From: Bowmanella denitrificans
GTDB lineage: Bacteria; Pseudomonadota; Gammaproteobacteria; Enterobacterales; Alteromonadaceae
Assembly (NCBI RefSeq): GCF_039522935.1
Contig: NZ_BAAAEI010000020.1
Coordinates: forward strand, 186,001 to 250,000
Direction of reading: 5' to 3'
Length of the DNA: 64,000 nucleotides
The notes beneath the pieces were generated by a model. It saw only the letters and a list, made by a program, of their open reading frames with translations. It did not search any database and was not told the origin of the DNA. The number at the start of each line of letters is the position of its first letter. The stretch's first letter is position 1. The position numbers and the translations under genes were made by a program. Below are positions 15,304 through 23,896 of this stretch, piece by piece.

Positions 15304-15600
15304 ATGAACAATGCGGACTATATTTTGTCGTTATGCAAGGAATTATCGGCGGCAGGGAAAGCCCCCTCAGTGGCTCTGATAAAGTCCAGAGCACAAAAGC
15401 CACTGCCGCTGGCCGACATTCTGTCGGTATTACAAAAGTGGAAACAGGCACCCGAGGCATTAGCGGCCAAGGCCAAACCCGTGGCAGAAACCGAGCAACA
15501 GGTTCCGTCTTTGTCACAACGGGTAGATAGACTGGAAAAGCAGATGTCAGAACTTATCGCTCTGGTTGCTCAGATTCATCAGCAGTTGGGCAAATCCTAA
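15304..15600 (+). CDS. small protein with KfrA-like N-terminus and coiled coil
   Basis: This 98-residue product is not confidently recognised. The N-terminal 45 residues (GKAPSVALIKSRAQKPLPLA, then ILSVLQKWKQ) recall the helical DNA-binding segment of KfrA-like proteins. A Pro/Ala-rich linker follows, and then a heptad-patterned coiled coil (LSQRVDRLEKQMSELIALV). A regulator or structural adaptor is possible. An in-frame TTG four codons upstream is an alternative start. Its end overlaps the convergent syd gene by four bases. Confidence 0.6.
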   Translation: MNNADYILSLCKELSAAGKAPSVALIKSRAQKPLPLADILSVLQKWKQAPEALAAKAKPVAETEQQVPSLSQRVDRLEKQMSELIALVAQIHQQLGKS

Positions 15601-16148
15601 ACCTCGCCTGGGCCTGGTGCCAGACCGTCAAGAAAACAGCTGAGATTATCCGCCAGCACCTCTGAGGCAGGTAAACCCACGCGTTCCAGCACCACCTGAC
15701 CGCTGTGGTTGTCCAGGCTGAGAATAAAATCATCATCATCCGTCACCGCAAAGAACAGGGTGACAGGCTGCTTTAAGCGCTTTTTCATCAGCACGTGACC
15801 AATCAAATTTTGCTGCAAGCGAATAAAGTCATCCTCATTCCAGGGCAACAGCAATTGTAAGTCCCCCCTGGAAGTATGGGCCGTCAGATTCTCACTCCAA
15901 TATGCGCTATAAAACGCCTTGATATCCGGGTGAAACTCAAGCTCCAACGCCCGTTCGGTATCAACAAAGTCAGCGAGCCCGACTCTGGCCACAGGCTGCC
16001 ATATAATCTGTCCAGCGGCATCAGTCTCGCCAATCTGGCAAGGAGAAAGCCAGTTCGCATCCCAGTCAGTCAGCAAGGGCCGCCCAGATTGCTGATAATA
16101 TTGAACATAACGCTGAACAAAGGTTTGTAGACTACTGGCAACTTGCAT
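15597..16148 (-). CDS. syd: SecY-interacting protein Syd
   Basis: Syd is a peripheral membrane protein that binds the cytosolic face of SecY and checks proper SecYE assembly. The 183-residue length matches the family. Motifs include the N-terminal FVQRYVQYYQQSGRPLLTDW, the FYSAYWSENL segment and LLPWNEDDFIRLQQNLIGHV. In E. coli syd lies beside yqcC and truC; here it is about 4 kb away on the same strand. It is divergent from queF, as in E. coli. Confidence 0.93.
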   Translation of the reverse strand: MQVASSLQTFVQRYVQYYQQSGRPLLTDWDANWLSPCQIGETDAAGQIIWQPVARVGLADFVDTERALELEFHPDIKAFYSAYWSENLTAHTSRGDLQLLLPWNEDDFIRLQQNLIGHVLMKKRLKQPVTLFFAVTDDDDFILSLDNHSGQVVLERVGLPASEVLADNLSCFLDGLAPGPGEV

Positions 16149-16203
16149 ATCTATTGATTGAACACGAAAAACGTTAGAATAGTGTCAGTTTAACCTGCAT
16201 AGA

Positions 16204-17046
16204 ATGATGATGACAGAGCAGAAAGCCACCGATACCTTGGCCCATCTCAGCCTGGGTAAAGTCTCAGAATACATTGACCAATACACACCGGATCTGTTGC
16301 AGGCCGTACCTCGCAGTATGAATCGGCAAGCGTTGAAATGTGTGGATACTCAACCCTTCCACGGTGTGGATATCTGGAACGGTTATGAGCTATCCTGGCT
16401 GAATCTTAAGGGTAAACCCTGTGTAGCCCTGATGCAGGTTGAGATCCCAGCCAGTAGCCCAAACTTAATTGAATCCAAGTCTTTCAAGCTATATTTGAAC
16501 AGCTTCAATCAGTGGAAGATTGGCGGCCGGGATGAACTACAAGCCACACTTAGCAGGGACTTATCCCATTGTGCCGGAGAAAAGGTTAAGGTCAGTTTAC
16601 ATGACCTCGACGCCACCAAGGATTACCAAATCCAGCATTATCAGGCTGATTTATTGGATGATCTGGATATTGAGGTAAGTGAATATCAACCCAATCCTCA
16701 ATTGCTGGTCTGTACCGATAAGTTGGTAGAGCGAAGTCATATCAGTCACTTGCTCAAATCCAATTGCCTGATCACCAGCCAACCAGACTGGGCTAGTGTT
16801 TTAATTCGCTACAGCGGAAACGAAATCCAACCGGAGAGTCTGTTACGCTACCTGATATCTTTCCGGCAACATAACGAGTTTCACGAACAGTGTGTCGAGC
16901 GGATATTTTGCGACATCCTGCAGCAGTGTCAGCCTCAGAATCTGACTGTTTATGCACGCTACACCCGTCGCGGTGGTTTGGACATCAATCCTTTCAGAAG
17001 TAATTTTGAATCTCCCTATGCCAATTTGCGACTGATTCGCCAGTAA
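16204..17046 (+). CDS. queF: NADPH-dependent 7-cyano-7-deazaguanine reductase
   Basis: QueF reduces the nitrile preQ0 to preQ1 in queuosine biosynthesis. The 280-residue product is the long, two-lobed type found in gammaproteobacteria. It has the NADPH-binding motif ESKSFKLYLNSFNQ at residues 90-103 and the catalytic Cys188 in SNCLITSQPDW, followed by a conserved Asp195. Three consecutive ATG codons offer alternative starts and none has a strong ribosome-binding site; the first is reported. The gene diverges from syd. Confidence 0.96.
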   Translation: MMMTEQKATDTLAHLSLGKVSEYIDQYTPDLLQAVPRSMNRQALKCVDTQPFHGVDIWNGYELSWLNLKGKPCVALMQVEIPASSPNLIESKSFKLYLNSFNQWKIGGRDELQATLSRDLSHCAGEKVKVSLHDLDATKDYQIQHYQADLLDDLDIEVSEYQPNPQLLVCTDKLVERSHISHLLKSNCLITSQPDWASVLIRYSGNEIQPESLLRYLISFRQHNEFHEQCVERIFCDILQQCQPQNLTVYARYTRRGGLDINPFRSNFESPYANLRLIRQ

Positions 17047-17080
17047 AACTGAAAGCCTACAAGAATAATTACAAAACCAC

Positions 17081-17108
17081 TTTCACTTTAAAGCTAACTG
17101 TGTAAAAT
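17081..17108 (+). promoter_or_regulatory. sigma70 promoter before the 23-codon gene
   Basis: TTTCAC (17081-17086) and TAAAAT (17103-17108) are 16 bases apart. They precede the short reading frame at 17143, giving a leader of about 28 bases. No competing gene lies between this and the queF stop. Confidence 0.45.
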
Positions 17109-17142
17109 GTCCGCAGTTGTTGATAACAGGACTAGAACACAC

Positions 17143-17214
17143 ATGCCTCTTAACAATAATAAAAATGACCGGTTACCCTACTATCTGGTCAAACGTCCAT
17201 TGAACGACGACTGA
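17143..17214 (+). CDS. possible 23-residue microprotein
   Basis: An ATG at 17143 opens 23 codons ending in TGA at 17214. The peptide begins MPLNNNKNDRLPYYLV and is polar and basic with no membrane helix. An AGGA lies about 12 bases upstream of the start. The stop codon runs straight into a strong Rho-independent terminator, and a plausible promoter precedes it. The whole transcript would be about 135 bases and encode little else. It could alternatively be a small non-coding RNA with a chance frame. No family is recognised. Confidence 0.45.
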   Translation: MPLNNNKNDRLPYYLVKRPLNDD

Positions 17215-17248
17215 AACAAAGGGATGGCTTGCCATCCCTTTGTTTTTT
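17214..17248 (+). terminator. strong Rho-independent terminator
   Basis: ACAAAGGGATGGC pairs with GCCATCCCTTTGT (17216-17228 with 17231-17243), followed by six T in a row. It ends the short transcript at 17143 and isolates the downstream GGDEF gene. Confidence 0.88.
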
Positions 17249-17413
17249 CTGCCTGAGCGCTCCTGTATATACGCCCAACTCCCCGATATTCTTAAAAAAA
17301 TTGCTTATACCCAGATAAATAACCATTATACTGACGATCGTACCTCGCAACGCGATGAGCTGACAGCCCAATCCATTGGTCTGACACGGAGCCGAAAGTA
17401 AGGACCCATTGGC

Positions 17414-18976
17414 ATGGATAATGAGTCACAAACAAATACTGTGCGATTAGATCTGTCTTCCCAGAACCAGCAGAAAGTGCTGCGTAGCTTTAAGCATCAA
17501 ATTGATACGCTGTCGCAATTTATTTTAAGACTCAGCAAATTCTATGATGGGGTAAACCCCCTGCTTGACAAGGAACTTCAGGTGTTACGCGGGCATTTGG
17601 GGGGCAAGGTTAACTTTACTTTGGCGGAAGTCAGTATCGGCAAACTGACCGGGTTGCTGATGGACAATGCTGACCACAGCCGCCAGCAGAATGCCAAGTT
17701 TCAGGCCCTGCTGGAAGATGCCATTCAACAGTTACGTGAAACCCCAGATGTGCCCCAGGCCCTGAAAGAGGACTCTCAGCAATTTCTGCAAACTATCCGA
17801 CAAAGTTATGCATCGATTTATACTGGTCAGGCCTATTTAGAAAAAGTCTTATCACTCTACCAAAGAGCGCTGGCCGAAAGCCCCGCTACACAAGGCAACA
17901 AGATAACCAAGCCTTCCTCTGACCAAGATGAGCAACGATTGCACCAACAACTGGTCTGCGAATTACGGGAACTGGTGTTGCAACTGTCCGGCGCCAGTAA
18001 GGACGAAGAGTTACAAGAAATCCGCCAGCGGCTCGATCATGGTCTGCAGCGCAGTGAACTGCTGGAATGCTGTCTGGTGATCGTACGCTGTCTATTGAAG
18101 GATGTGCTCAAAGACAGAAAACAAGCCGAGCGTTTTATAACCAGTTTGCATTCAACCTTGAATAATGTCAGCCAGGCGGTGGGCCGCTCACTCAAAGACA
18201 GTCAGGCGGCATATCAAATCAAGGTACAAAGTAATCAGCAACTGCGCCAACATCTTCAGGGTATCGAACTGGCAGTAGGGGAAGCCCATGACCTGTCTTT
18301 ACTAAAACAACAGGCCTGCGACTACCTGAGCAAGATAGCATCCACGTTAGACAGCCGTGAACGGGCCGACAAAGAAGAGCAATTGGTGCTGATGAACCTG
18401 TTAAGGGATATGAAGGATCAACTGACCTTGCTCGAAAAAGAAGCATCTGAATACAAACAAAAGCTATTACAGCAAAAATACCATAGTCATCATGATCCTC
18501 TGACTCAGATCCCCAACCGTTATGCTTACAATGACAGGGTCGAGCTGGAATATCGGCGCTGGCGCCGATACGGCACCGACTTAAGCCTGGCTCTGGTTGA
18601 TGTCGATCACTTTAAAGGTATTAATGATAAATATGGCCACGCTGGGGGCGACAAGACTTTGCAGGTTATTGCCCAGCAAATTGCCAAATGTCTGCGCTCC
18701 ACAGACTTTTTAGCCCGCTGGGGTGGGGAAGAGTTTGTAATCTTGTTTCCGCAAACCCCCATTGCAGAATTGGATAGCGTGCTGGAAAAAATTCGCCAAC
18801 AAATTGAAAAAATCCCCTTTAAATTCAAAGAGCAAGCGGTCAGTATCACAGTATCACTTGGTGCTGCTGGCTTTTCCCGTGAAGATGACGTTGACACCGT
18901 CTTCGAGCGTGCCGATCGCGCACTATACGAAGCTAAGCATCAGGGCCGAAACCGCTGCATAATCAGTAAAGGATGA
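17414..18976 (+). CDS. GGDEF diguanylate cyclase with coiled-coil N-terminus
   Basis: This 520-residue cytoplasmic protein has a C-terminal GGDEF domain that makes cyclic di-GMP. The active site reads RWGGEEF (GGEEF at 437-441), and the inhibitory I-site RSTD lies five residues before it, so product inhibition is expected. DPLTQIPNRYAYNDR marks the domain start. Residues 1-340 are helical with long glutamine-rich coiled coils and no recognised sensor. The ATG follows AAGGA. A TATACT box lies at 17327. The stop overlaps the ppnN start, a pairing I recall from Shewanella-type genomes. Confidence 0.9.
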   Translation: MDNESQTNTVRLDLSSQNQQKVLRSFKHQIDTLSQFILRLSKFYDGVNPLLDKELQVLRGHLGGKVNFTLAEVSIGKLTGLLMDNADHSRQQNAKFQALLEDAIQQLRETPDVPQALKEDSQQFLQTIRQSYASIYTGQAYLEKVLSLYQRALAESPATQGNKITKPSSDQDEQRLHQQLVCELRELVLQLSGASKDEELQEIRQRLDHGLQRSELLECCLVIVRCLLKDVLKDRKQAERFITSLHSTLNNVSQAVGRSLKDSQAAYQIKVQSNQQLRQHLQGIELAVGEAHDLSLLKQQACDYLSKIASTLDSRERADKEEQLVLMNLLRDMKDQLTLLEKEASEYKQKLLQQKYHSHHDPLTQIPNRYAYNDRVELEYRRWRRYGTDLSLALVDVDHFKGINDKYGHAGGDKTLQVIAQQIAKCLRSTDFLARWGGEEFVILFPQTPIAELDSVLEKIRQQIEKIPFKFKEQAVSITVSLGAAGFSREDDVDTVFERADRALYEAKHQGRNRCIISKG

Positions 18977-20340
18977 TAATGAAAAAAACTGTACAGCTAA
19001 ACCCTATCGGGGCCATGAGTCTGCTGTCCCAGTTGGAAGTAGACAGACTGAAAAAATCCACCTCCAGCGAACTTTACCAACTGTTTCGCAATTGCAGCCT
19101 GGCAGTGCTGAATAGTGGCGCCCATGAAGACAACTACGAAAACATATTTTCTCCCTATGAAGATTTCGAGATCAACCTTCTGCGCCGCGAACGCGGGGTG
19201 AAGATTGAACTGGTCAACCCACCTGCTCTGGCTTTTGTAGACGATAAACTGATCAAAGGGGTTCATGAGCATTTATTTGCTGTGTTGCGGGATTTGCTAC
19301 ATATGGGCGCCCGTTACCAGAACAACTTGCTGGTCGAACAGTCTGAATCTATCCATATCACCCATATGGTCTTTGATATGCTGCGTAATGCCGAGGTTAT
19401 CCGTCCCAGTGGTGACGCGAACATGGTGGTATGCTGGGGTGGACACTCCATCAGTGAGCTGGAGTACAAATATACCAAAGAAGTTGGCTATCAATTGGGA
19501 CTGCGCGAGTTAAATATCTGTACCGGTTGTGGTCCAGGCGCCATGAAAGGTCCGATGAAAGGCGCCACGATAGGGCACGCCAAACAGCGGGTCAGACACG
19601 GTCGCTATCTGGGGATTACCGAACCCAGCATTATCGCTGCCGAACCCCCCAATCCCATAGTCAACGAACTGGTGATTATGCCGGATATTGAAAAGCGCCT
19701 GGAGGCGTTCGTCCGTATCGCCCATGCCATAGTGATCTTTCCCGGCGGCGTTGGAACCGCAGAAGAATTACTGTATTTGCTCGGTATTCTGTTGCATGAG
19801 CAGAACCAGGATCAGGTGGTGCCCATTATCCTGACCGGCCCCAAAGAATGTGAGGATTATTTTGCCAGCATTGATCAATTCATCGGTGCAACCTTAGGTA
19901 AACAAGCACAAAGTTTGTACACCATTATCGTCGATGACCCAGCCGAGGTCGCCAGAACCATCAAGCAAAGCCAGGCAGATATCACAGAGTACCGCAAGAT
20001 GCGGGGCGATTCTTACCAGTTCAACTGGGCCCTTAAAATAGACCCAGAGTTTCAAATGCCTTTCGCGCCAACTCATAACAATATGAAATCGCTGAATTTG
20101 CATATGAATCAGCCTAAAGCCCAATTAGCGGCTTCGCTGAGACGTGCCTTTTCAGGCATAGTCGCAGGTAACGTTAAGGCCGAAGGCGTCAGGCAAATTC
20201 GCGAACAGGGTCCATTTGAAATAAACGGCGATCTGCAATTAATGAAGATGTTGGACGAACTACTTCAGTCTTTTGTTACCCAACATCGGATGAAGCTGCC
20301 TGGTAGTCAGTATCACCCTTGCTATAAACTGGTGAAATAA
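18973..20340 (+). CDS. ppnN: pyrimidine/purine nucleotide 5'-monophosphate nucleosidase
   Basis: PpnN (YgdH) cleaves nucleoside monophosphates to base and ribose 5-phosphate; the E. coli enzyme is activated by (p)ppGpp. The 455-residue length is almost identical to E. coli. The LOG-type Rossmann core shows GCGPGAMKGPMKGA and FPGGVGTAEELLYLLG. Unlike short LOG proteins it has the extra N- and C-terminal domains. Start is at 18973 or, six bases later, at the second ATG. The overlap with the GGDEF stop suggests coupled expression of two nucleotide-signalling proteins. Confidence 0.93.
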   Translation: MIMKKTVQLNPIGAMSLLSQLEVDRLKKSTSSELYQLFRNCSLAVLNSGAHEDNYENIFSPYEDFEINLLRRERGVKIELVNPPALAFVDDKLIKGVHEHLFAVLRDLLHMGARYQNNLLVEQSESIHITHMVFDMLRNAEVIRPSGDANMVVCWGGHSISELEYKYTKEVGYQLGLRELNICTGCGPGAMKGPMKGATIGHAKQRVRHGRYLGITEPSIIAAEPPNPIVNELVIMPDIEKRLEAFVRIAHAIVIFPGGVGTAEELLYLLGILLHEQNQDQVVPIILTGPKECEDYFASIDQFIGATLGKQAQSLYTIIVDDPAEVARTIKQSQADITEYRKMRGDSYQFNWALKIDPEFQMPFAPTHNNMKSLNLHMNQPKAQLAASLRRAFSGIVAGNVKAEGVRQIREQGPFEINGDLQLMKMLDELLQSFVTQHRMKLPGSQYHPCYKLVK

Positions 20341-20358
20341 AGATCAAGCGCTCAATAT

Positions 20359-20394
20359 CAGCGCCTAAGACCACTGTCTTGGCGCTGTGTTTTG
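20359..20394 (+). terminator. Rho-independent terminator after ppnN
   Basis: CAGCGCC-T-AAGAC pairs with GTCTTGGCGCTG across CACT, with one bulged T. TGTTTTG follows. It separates ppnN from the DUF3192 gene. Confidence 0.65.
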
Positions 20395-20434
20395 TGTAGA
20401 CTTTAGCGGTAGGCAGTAATAACGCACAATAATT

Positions 20435-20812
20435 ATGAATAAAACCATTGCAAAAAGAATTGGCCTCGGACTGATTATCTACCTGCTCTTCGCGGTGCTG
20501 GTACTATTATTTTATCCGGATGATCCTGATTCCATGGACTGGCAGGACCGTGAACAATACAACAAAGTGCAAGTCGGCAAGCTGGAGCTTGGTACAGCAA
20601 GACAAGCCATTATTGAGTTACTCGGTTCACCGGATATCAGCGAAGCCAAGCACAGCCAGGATGATAAGCTGCAGGTAATGTTCTATCGTACCCAACATAT
20701 GGAGTCTGATGGCATTACCACCATGAATGAATGTACACCTTTGCTGTTTAAGAATGATCAACTGATCGCCTGGGGAGAAGGAGCTTACCAGCAGTATCTG
20801 GATTGGCAGTGA
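20435..20812 (+). CDS. DUF3192 family membrane-anchored protein
   Basis: A 125-residue protein with one N-terminal membrane helix (residues about 9-27) and no lipobox cysteine. The soluble part carries the same core as the lipoprotein at 14778: LQVMFYRTQ, NECTPLLFKNDQL and AWGEGAYQQY. The two are paralogues with different anchoring, one by a helix and one by lipid. Function is unknown. Its stop overlaps the GTG start of the next gene, so they form an operon. Confidence 0.78.
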   Translation: MNKTIAKRIGLGLIIYLLFAVLVLLFYPDDPDSMDWQDREQYNKVQVGKLELGTARQAIIELLGSPDISEAKHSQDDKLQVMFYRTQHMESDGITTMNECTPLLFKNDQLIAWGEGAYQQYLDWQ

Positions 20813-22464
20813 GTTCAACATCAAGTCCCGGCATTCAGCTCTTAGCGGCCCTGCAAGAACTTGAACAACAAGCTAATCTGGCAACACTGAGCACATCGCT
20901 GCTACGTCAATGCCTGGCCGTAGCCAGGCAAGCTAAACAAGCCAGCCAGGCTTGTGACCAATTCACTGCTCTGGCCCTTATCAGGTTAGAATCCCTTGCC
21001 CTGCAAAGTCAGCAAACCTTACGCAGACTTATTATCACTCAGTTGCTTTGCCAACGTATGTCGGTTAACGATAGCGTTGCACAAAGCTTGTTGTGCGCCA
21101 CGCTTTGCCATTCAGTGATACAAGACAATCAGAAGTATCAGCTCCTGCTTCGCTGGCTAAAGCAATGTAATCAGCCGCTTTGGTACAGCGGCGCGTTGAT
21201 GTTGCATAACCTTTTACCCCATGCTGGAAAGCAAGGTTTTTACCGGGCATTGCACAGGCTGTCGACGACACAGCGCCTGCTGGTATTTGCCACATTGCTG
21301 GCTGACAAAATGCTGGAAAAGCATTTTGATGAAGCAATTCAAGCAGTCGCACAAAAACTTCCTCCTACTTTTTTACCCTTGATGGACGGGCTTTATCCGT
21401 TCCCAGGGGGAATACCGCCTGGCAGCCATATCGAACTCGCCGACCAGCGGCTGGCTATGGTGCTGTCCGTTTCAGATGCGGGTGTAATAGTCAGAGGTGT
21501 CCCCGACTCAGACAATGACTTAGGGCAAAGTGTGGAATGGATATCGTATGACAACGTGAATGCCATTCACCCCAGGCTGTGTTTCCCGAATGTCAGTGTC
21601 TTTGAGAGCTGCTGGAATTCAGATTGGCAACAGGCTTGTGAGGTTTCCCCCACTCTGTCGGCCCAGAGTAAATCCACTTATCCAATTAGCCAGCCTCCGG
21701 CCAAACTTATCGTCATACAGGACCTGCTTGGGCACCCGGAAGCAGATCTGGACAATCTGGCCAGACATATTGCCGATGAAGGTTTCTTAGCCCGTCAGTT
21801 AAGTGAAGATGCCAGCCGTCGTACCAGACTTAAACTAAGAATGTCGGAAGTCAAACACGCCTTGCTGTTTCAGGGGCTGGAACGAACCCGCCACTTATTG
21901 ATCCAGCAAGCCTTAATCAGCAGGTTGAATCAGCATTTCTTCCCCTTGCAGGAAAGCCTTTTACAATTCACCCAGCTCGTGGTGAGAATTATGGAAGCAC
22001 TGGCACATCAGCATGCCTCGTTGGATAGTGATGAAGCCATGACCCTTGGATATTTCGCCTGCGCCGGTCTTTTCACCCATCCAGCCGTCAAGATCATGGT
22101 CAAATTGCCCAAGCCGGCAACCCCGGCCTATGCACTTAGCGGACTCATTCCGCAGTCCGCAGATATGCAAATTCATGCCTTAAAGCTGGCAGAAGGCTGG
22201 CATCAACAGCACAAGTTACTGCAAGCACTTAAATACCATGCGGACATGCCACATGATATGCCGGTTGGTATCCGCGCCTCAGCCTGTCTGCTGGGACTTA
22301 GTTTGATGATAGCAAGGCATATCTGGTTTGCTGAAACACTGGATGACAACTGCCCATACCACCTGGCAGCAATAAACTTATTAGATATCAACACAGCACA
22401 ATGCCAAATGGTCAAATGGCAAGCCATAGAGCAAAGCCATTGCTACTGTCCTTTGTCTGGATAA
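20809..22464 (+). CDS. uncharacterised 551-residue protein, possibly a degenerate HD-type regulator
   Basis: Not recognised. Start is a GTG overlapping the DUF3192 stop. The protein is helical and soluble, with no signal peptide. One segment (LYPFPGGIPPGSHIELADQR, followed by LAMVLSVSDAGVIVRGVP) resembles the small beta module that follows HD-GYP and HD domains in cyclic di-GMP phosphodiesterases. Upstream, CATLCHSVIQD sits where a catalytic HD motif would be but lacks the HD pair. A catalytically dead signalling protein is a possible reading. It stands alone with its small membrane neighbour. Confidence 0.5.
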   Translation: MSSTSSPGIQLLAALQELEQQANLATLSTSLLRQCLAVARQAKQASQACDQFTALALIRLESLALQSQQTLRRLIITQLLCQRMSVNDSVAQSLLCATLCHSVIQDNQKYQLLLRWLKQCNQPLWYSGALMLHNLLPHAGKQGFYRALHRLSTTQRLLVFATLLADKMLEKHFDEAIQAVAQKLPPTFLPLMDGLYPFPGGIPPGSHIELADQRLAMVLSVSDAGVIVRGVPDSDNDLGQSVEWISYDNVNAIHPRLCFPNVSVFESCWNSDWQQACEVSPTLSAQSKSTYPISQPPAKLIVIQDLLGHPEADLDNLARHIADEGFLARQLSEDASRRTRLKLRMSEVKHALLFQGLERTRHLLIQQALISRLNQHFFPLQESLLQFTQLVVRIMEALAHQHASLDSDEAMTLGYFACAGLFTHPAVKIMVKLPKPATPAYALSGLIPQSADMQIHALKLAEGWHQQHKLLQALKYHADMPHDMPVGIRASACLLGLSLMIARHIWFAETLDDNCPYHLAAINLLDINTAQCQMVKWQAIEQSHCYCPLSG

Positions 22465-22627
22465 GCGTGGGGCATTTCCCGCACTTTGGCGCTATCAGCT
22501 GGAAAATTATCGGCTAAAGTGCTATAAAACGCGCCCATAATTCCGGTACTGACAATAACCGGAACCCATCGCCCATAGTGTAATCTTTGCCAATGGGTCA
22601 GCCTGACGACAGACATAGGAATTCTTC

Positions 22628-23635
22628 ATGACTCAACAGCGTATTACTGTTATTCGTGGTGACGGCATTGGTCCGGACATCGTTGATGCAGCCATTCAAA
22701 TCCTGGAAAAGGCCGGCTGTGATTTTGCCTATGACTATGCCGACGCAGGCCTGGTGGCACTGGAAAAACACGGTGAGTTGCTCCCTCAACAAACGCTGGA
22801 TCTTATTGCCAGCAACAAGGTGACACTGAAAGGTCCCCTGACCACACCTGTGGGCGAAGGCTTCACCTCAATCAACGTCAGCCTGCGCAAAAAGTTCCAG
22901 CTATATGCCAATGTGCGCCCGGTACTATCATTTAAAGGCACGAAAGCACGCTACGAAAATATTGATATCATCACGGTTCGTGAAAATACCGAAGGTATGT
23001 ATTCCGGTCTTGGTCAGGTTGTATCTGCTGATGGTAGCGAAGCGGAAGCCATGAGTAAGATCACCCGCGAAGGTGCAGAGCGCATTGTCACCTTTGCCTA
23101 CGAACTGGCTGTACGTGAAGGCCGCAAGAAGGTCACTGCGGTTCACAAAGCCAACATCCTGAAGTCGACCTCTGGTCTGTTCCTCAAGGTGGCCCGTGAG
23201 GTCGCTCAGCGTTATCCGCAAATTGAGTCAACAGAGATGATCGTCGATAACTGTTGTATGCAGTTGGTGATGAATCCCCATCAGTTTGATGTGATTGTTA
23301 CCACCAACCTGTTCGGTGATATTTTGTCTGATCTGTGCGCCGGCCTGGTTGGCGGCCTGGGCATGGCCCCAGGTGCCAACATCGGTAAAGACTGTGCTAT
23401 TTTCGAGGCGGTACATGGCTCAGCGCCGGATATCGCTGGTAAGAATCTGGCCAACCCAACCTCAGTGATCCTGGCTTCCATTCAAATGCTGGAGTATTTG
23501 GGTATGGCCGATAAAGCCGAGAGGATTCGTGCCGCCATTAAGGAAGTGATTGAGTCAGGTGACCGTACTACCCGCGATCTGGGCGGTTCACATGGCACCA
23601 CTGACTTTACCCAGGCAGTGTTAGAACGCCTGTAA
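22628..23635 (+). CDS. NAD-dependent isocitrate dehydrogenase
   Basis: Oxidative decarboxylation of isocitrate to 2-oxoglutarate in the citric acid cycle. The 335-residue product is of the short type related to mitochondrial IDH3, not the long NADP enzyme of E. coli. SINVSLRKKFQLYANVRP (residues 81-98) is the substrate loop. HGSAPDIAGKNLANP (263-277) has Asp-Ile where NADP enzymes have Lys-Tyr, which predicts NAD use. Isopropylmalate or homoisocitrate dehydrogenase are less likely given the substrate loop. A terminator follows directly. Confidence 0.9.
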   Translation: MTQQRITVIRGDGIGPDIVDAAIQILEKAGCDFAYDYADAGLVALEKHGELLPQQTLDLIASNKVTLKGPLTTPVGEGFTSINVSLRKKFQLYANVRPVLSFKGTKARYENIDIITVRENTEGMYSGLGQVVSADGSEAEAMSKITREGAERIVTFAYELAVREGRKKVTAVHKANILKSTSGLFLKVAREVAQRYPQIESTEMIVDNCCMQLVMNPHQFDVIVTTNLFGDILSDLCAGLVGGLGMAPGANIGKDCAIFEAVHGSAPDIAGKNLANPTSVILASIQMLEYLGMADKAERIRAAIKEVIESGDRTTRDLGGSHGTTDFTQAVLERL

Positions 23636-23652
23636 GCGTGCCCCACAACACT

Positions 23653-23678
23653 AAAGCCGGTCCCTGACCGGCTTTTTT
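23653..23678 (+). terminator. Rho-independent terminator after isocitrate dehydrogenase
   Basis: AAAGCCGGTC pairs with GACCGGCTTT across CCT, and the T-run continues to 23678. It lies 17 bases after the stop codon. Confidence 0.88.
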
Positions 23679-23797
23679 ATGTCCAGGGATGGACTGTATG
23701 CCGATGTTGCAAGGAGCTTTCATCGGCGATGTCCAGGGATGGACGGTATGCCGCGATCGCATGGAGGCGAATGAGCGGCGATGTCCAGGGACAAACA
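23679..23797. repeat. three tandem copies of a 50-base intergenic repeat
   Basis: ATGTCCAGGGATGGAC starts at 23679 and 23729, and a decayed copy starts at 23781. The first two continue -T/G-GTATGCCG. The period is 50 to 52 bases, with diverged spacers that share the end CGGCG. The unit sits directly after a terminator. It looks like a dispersed intergenic repeat rather than coding sequence. Confidence 0.75.
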
Positions 23798-23896
23798 GTA
23801 TTAAAAATTCCTTACCACTGACCAAAAAAACATCAAACTAGGTCTACACTTGAATGCGACGCTCAGCGTTATGACAAGGAATAGAAGGAAAAGGAT

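Noticed and set aside
23679..23797. 50-base repeats considered as CRISPR or as a coding repeat
   Set aside because: Only two good copies, imperfect spacers similar to each other, no cas genes, and no open frame with coding character.
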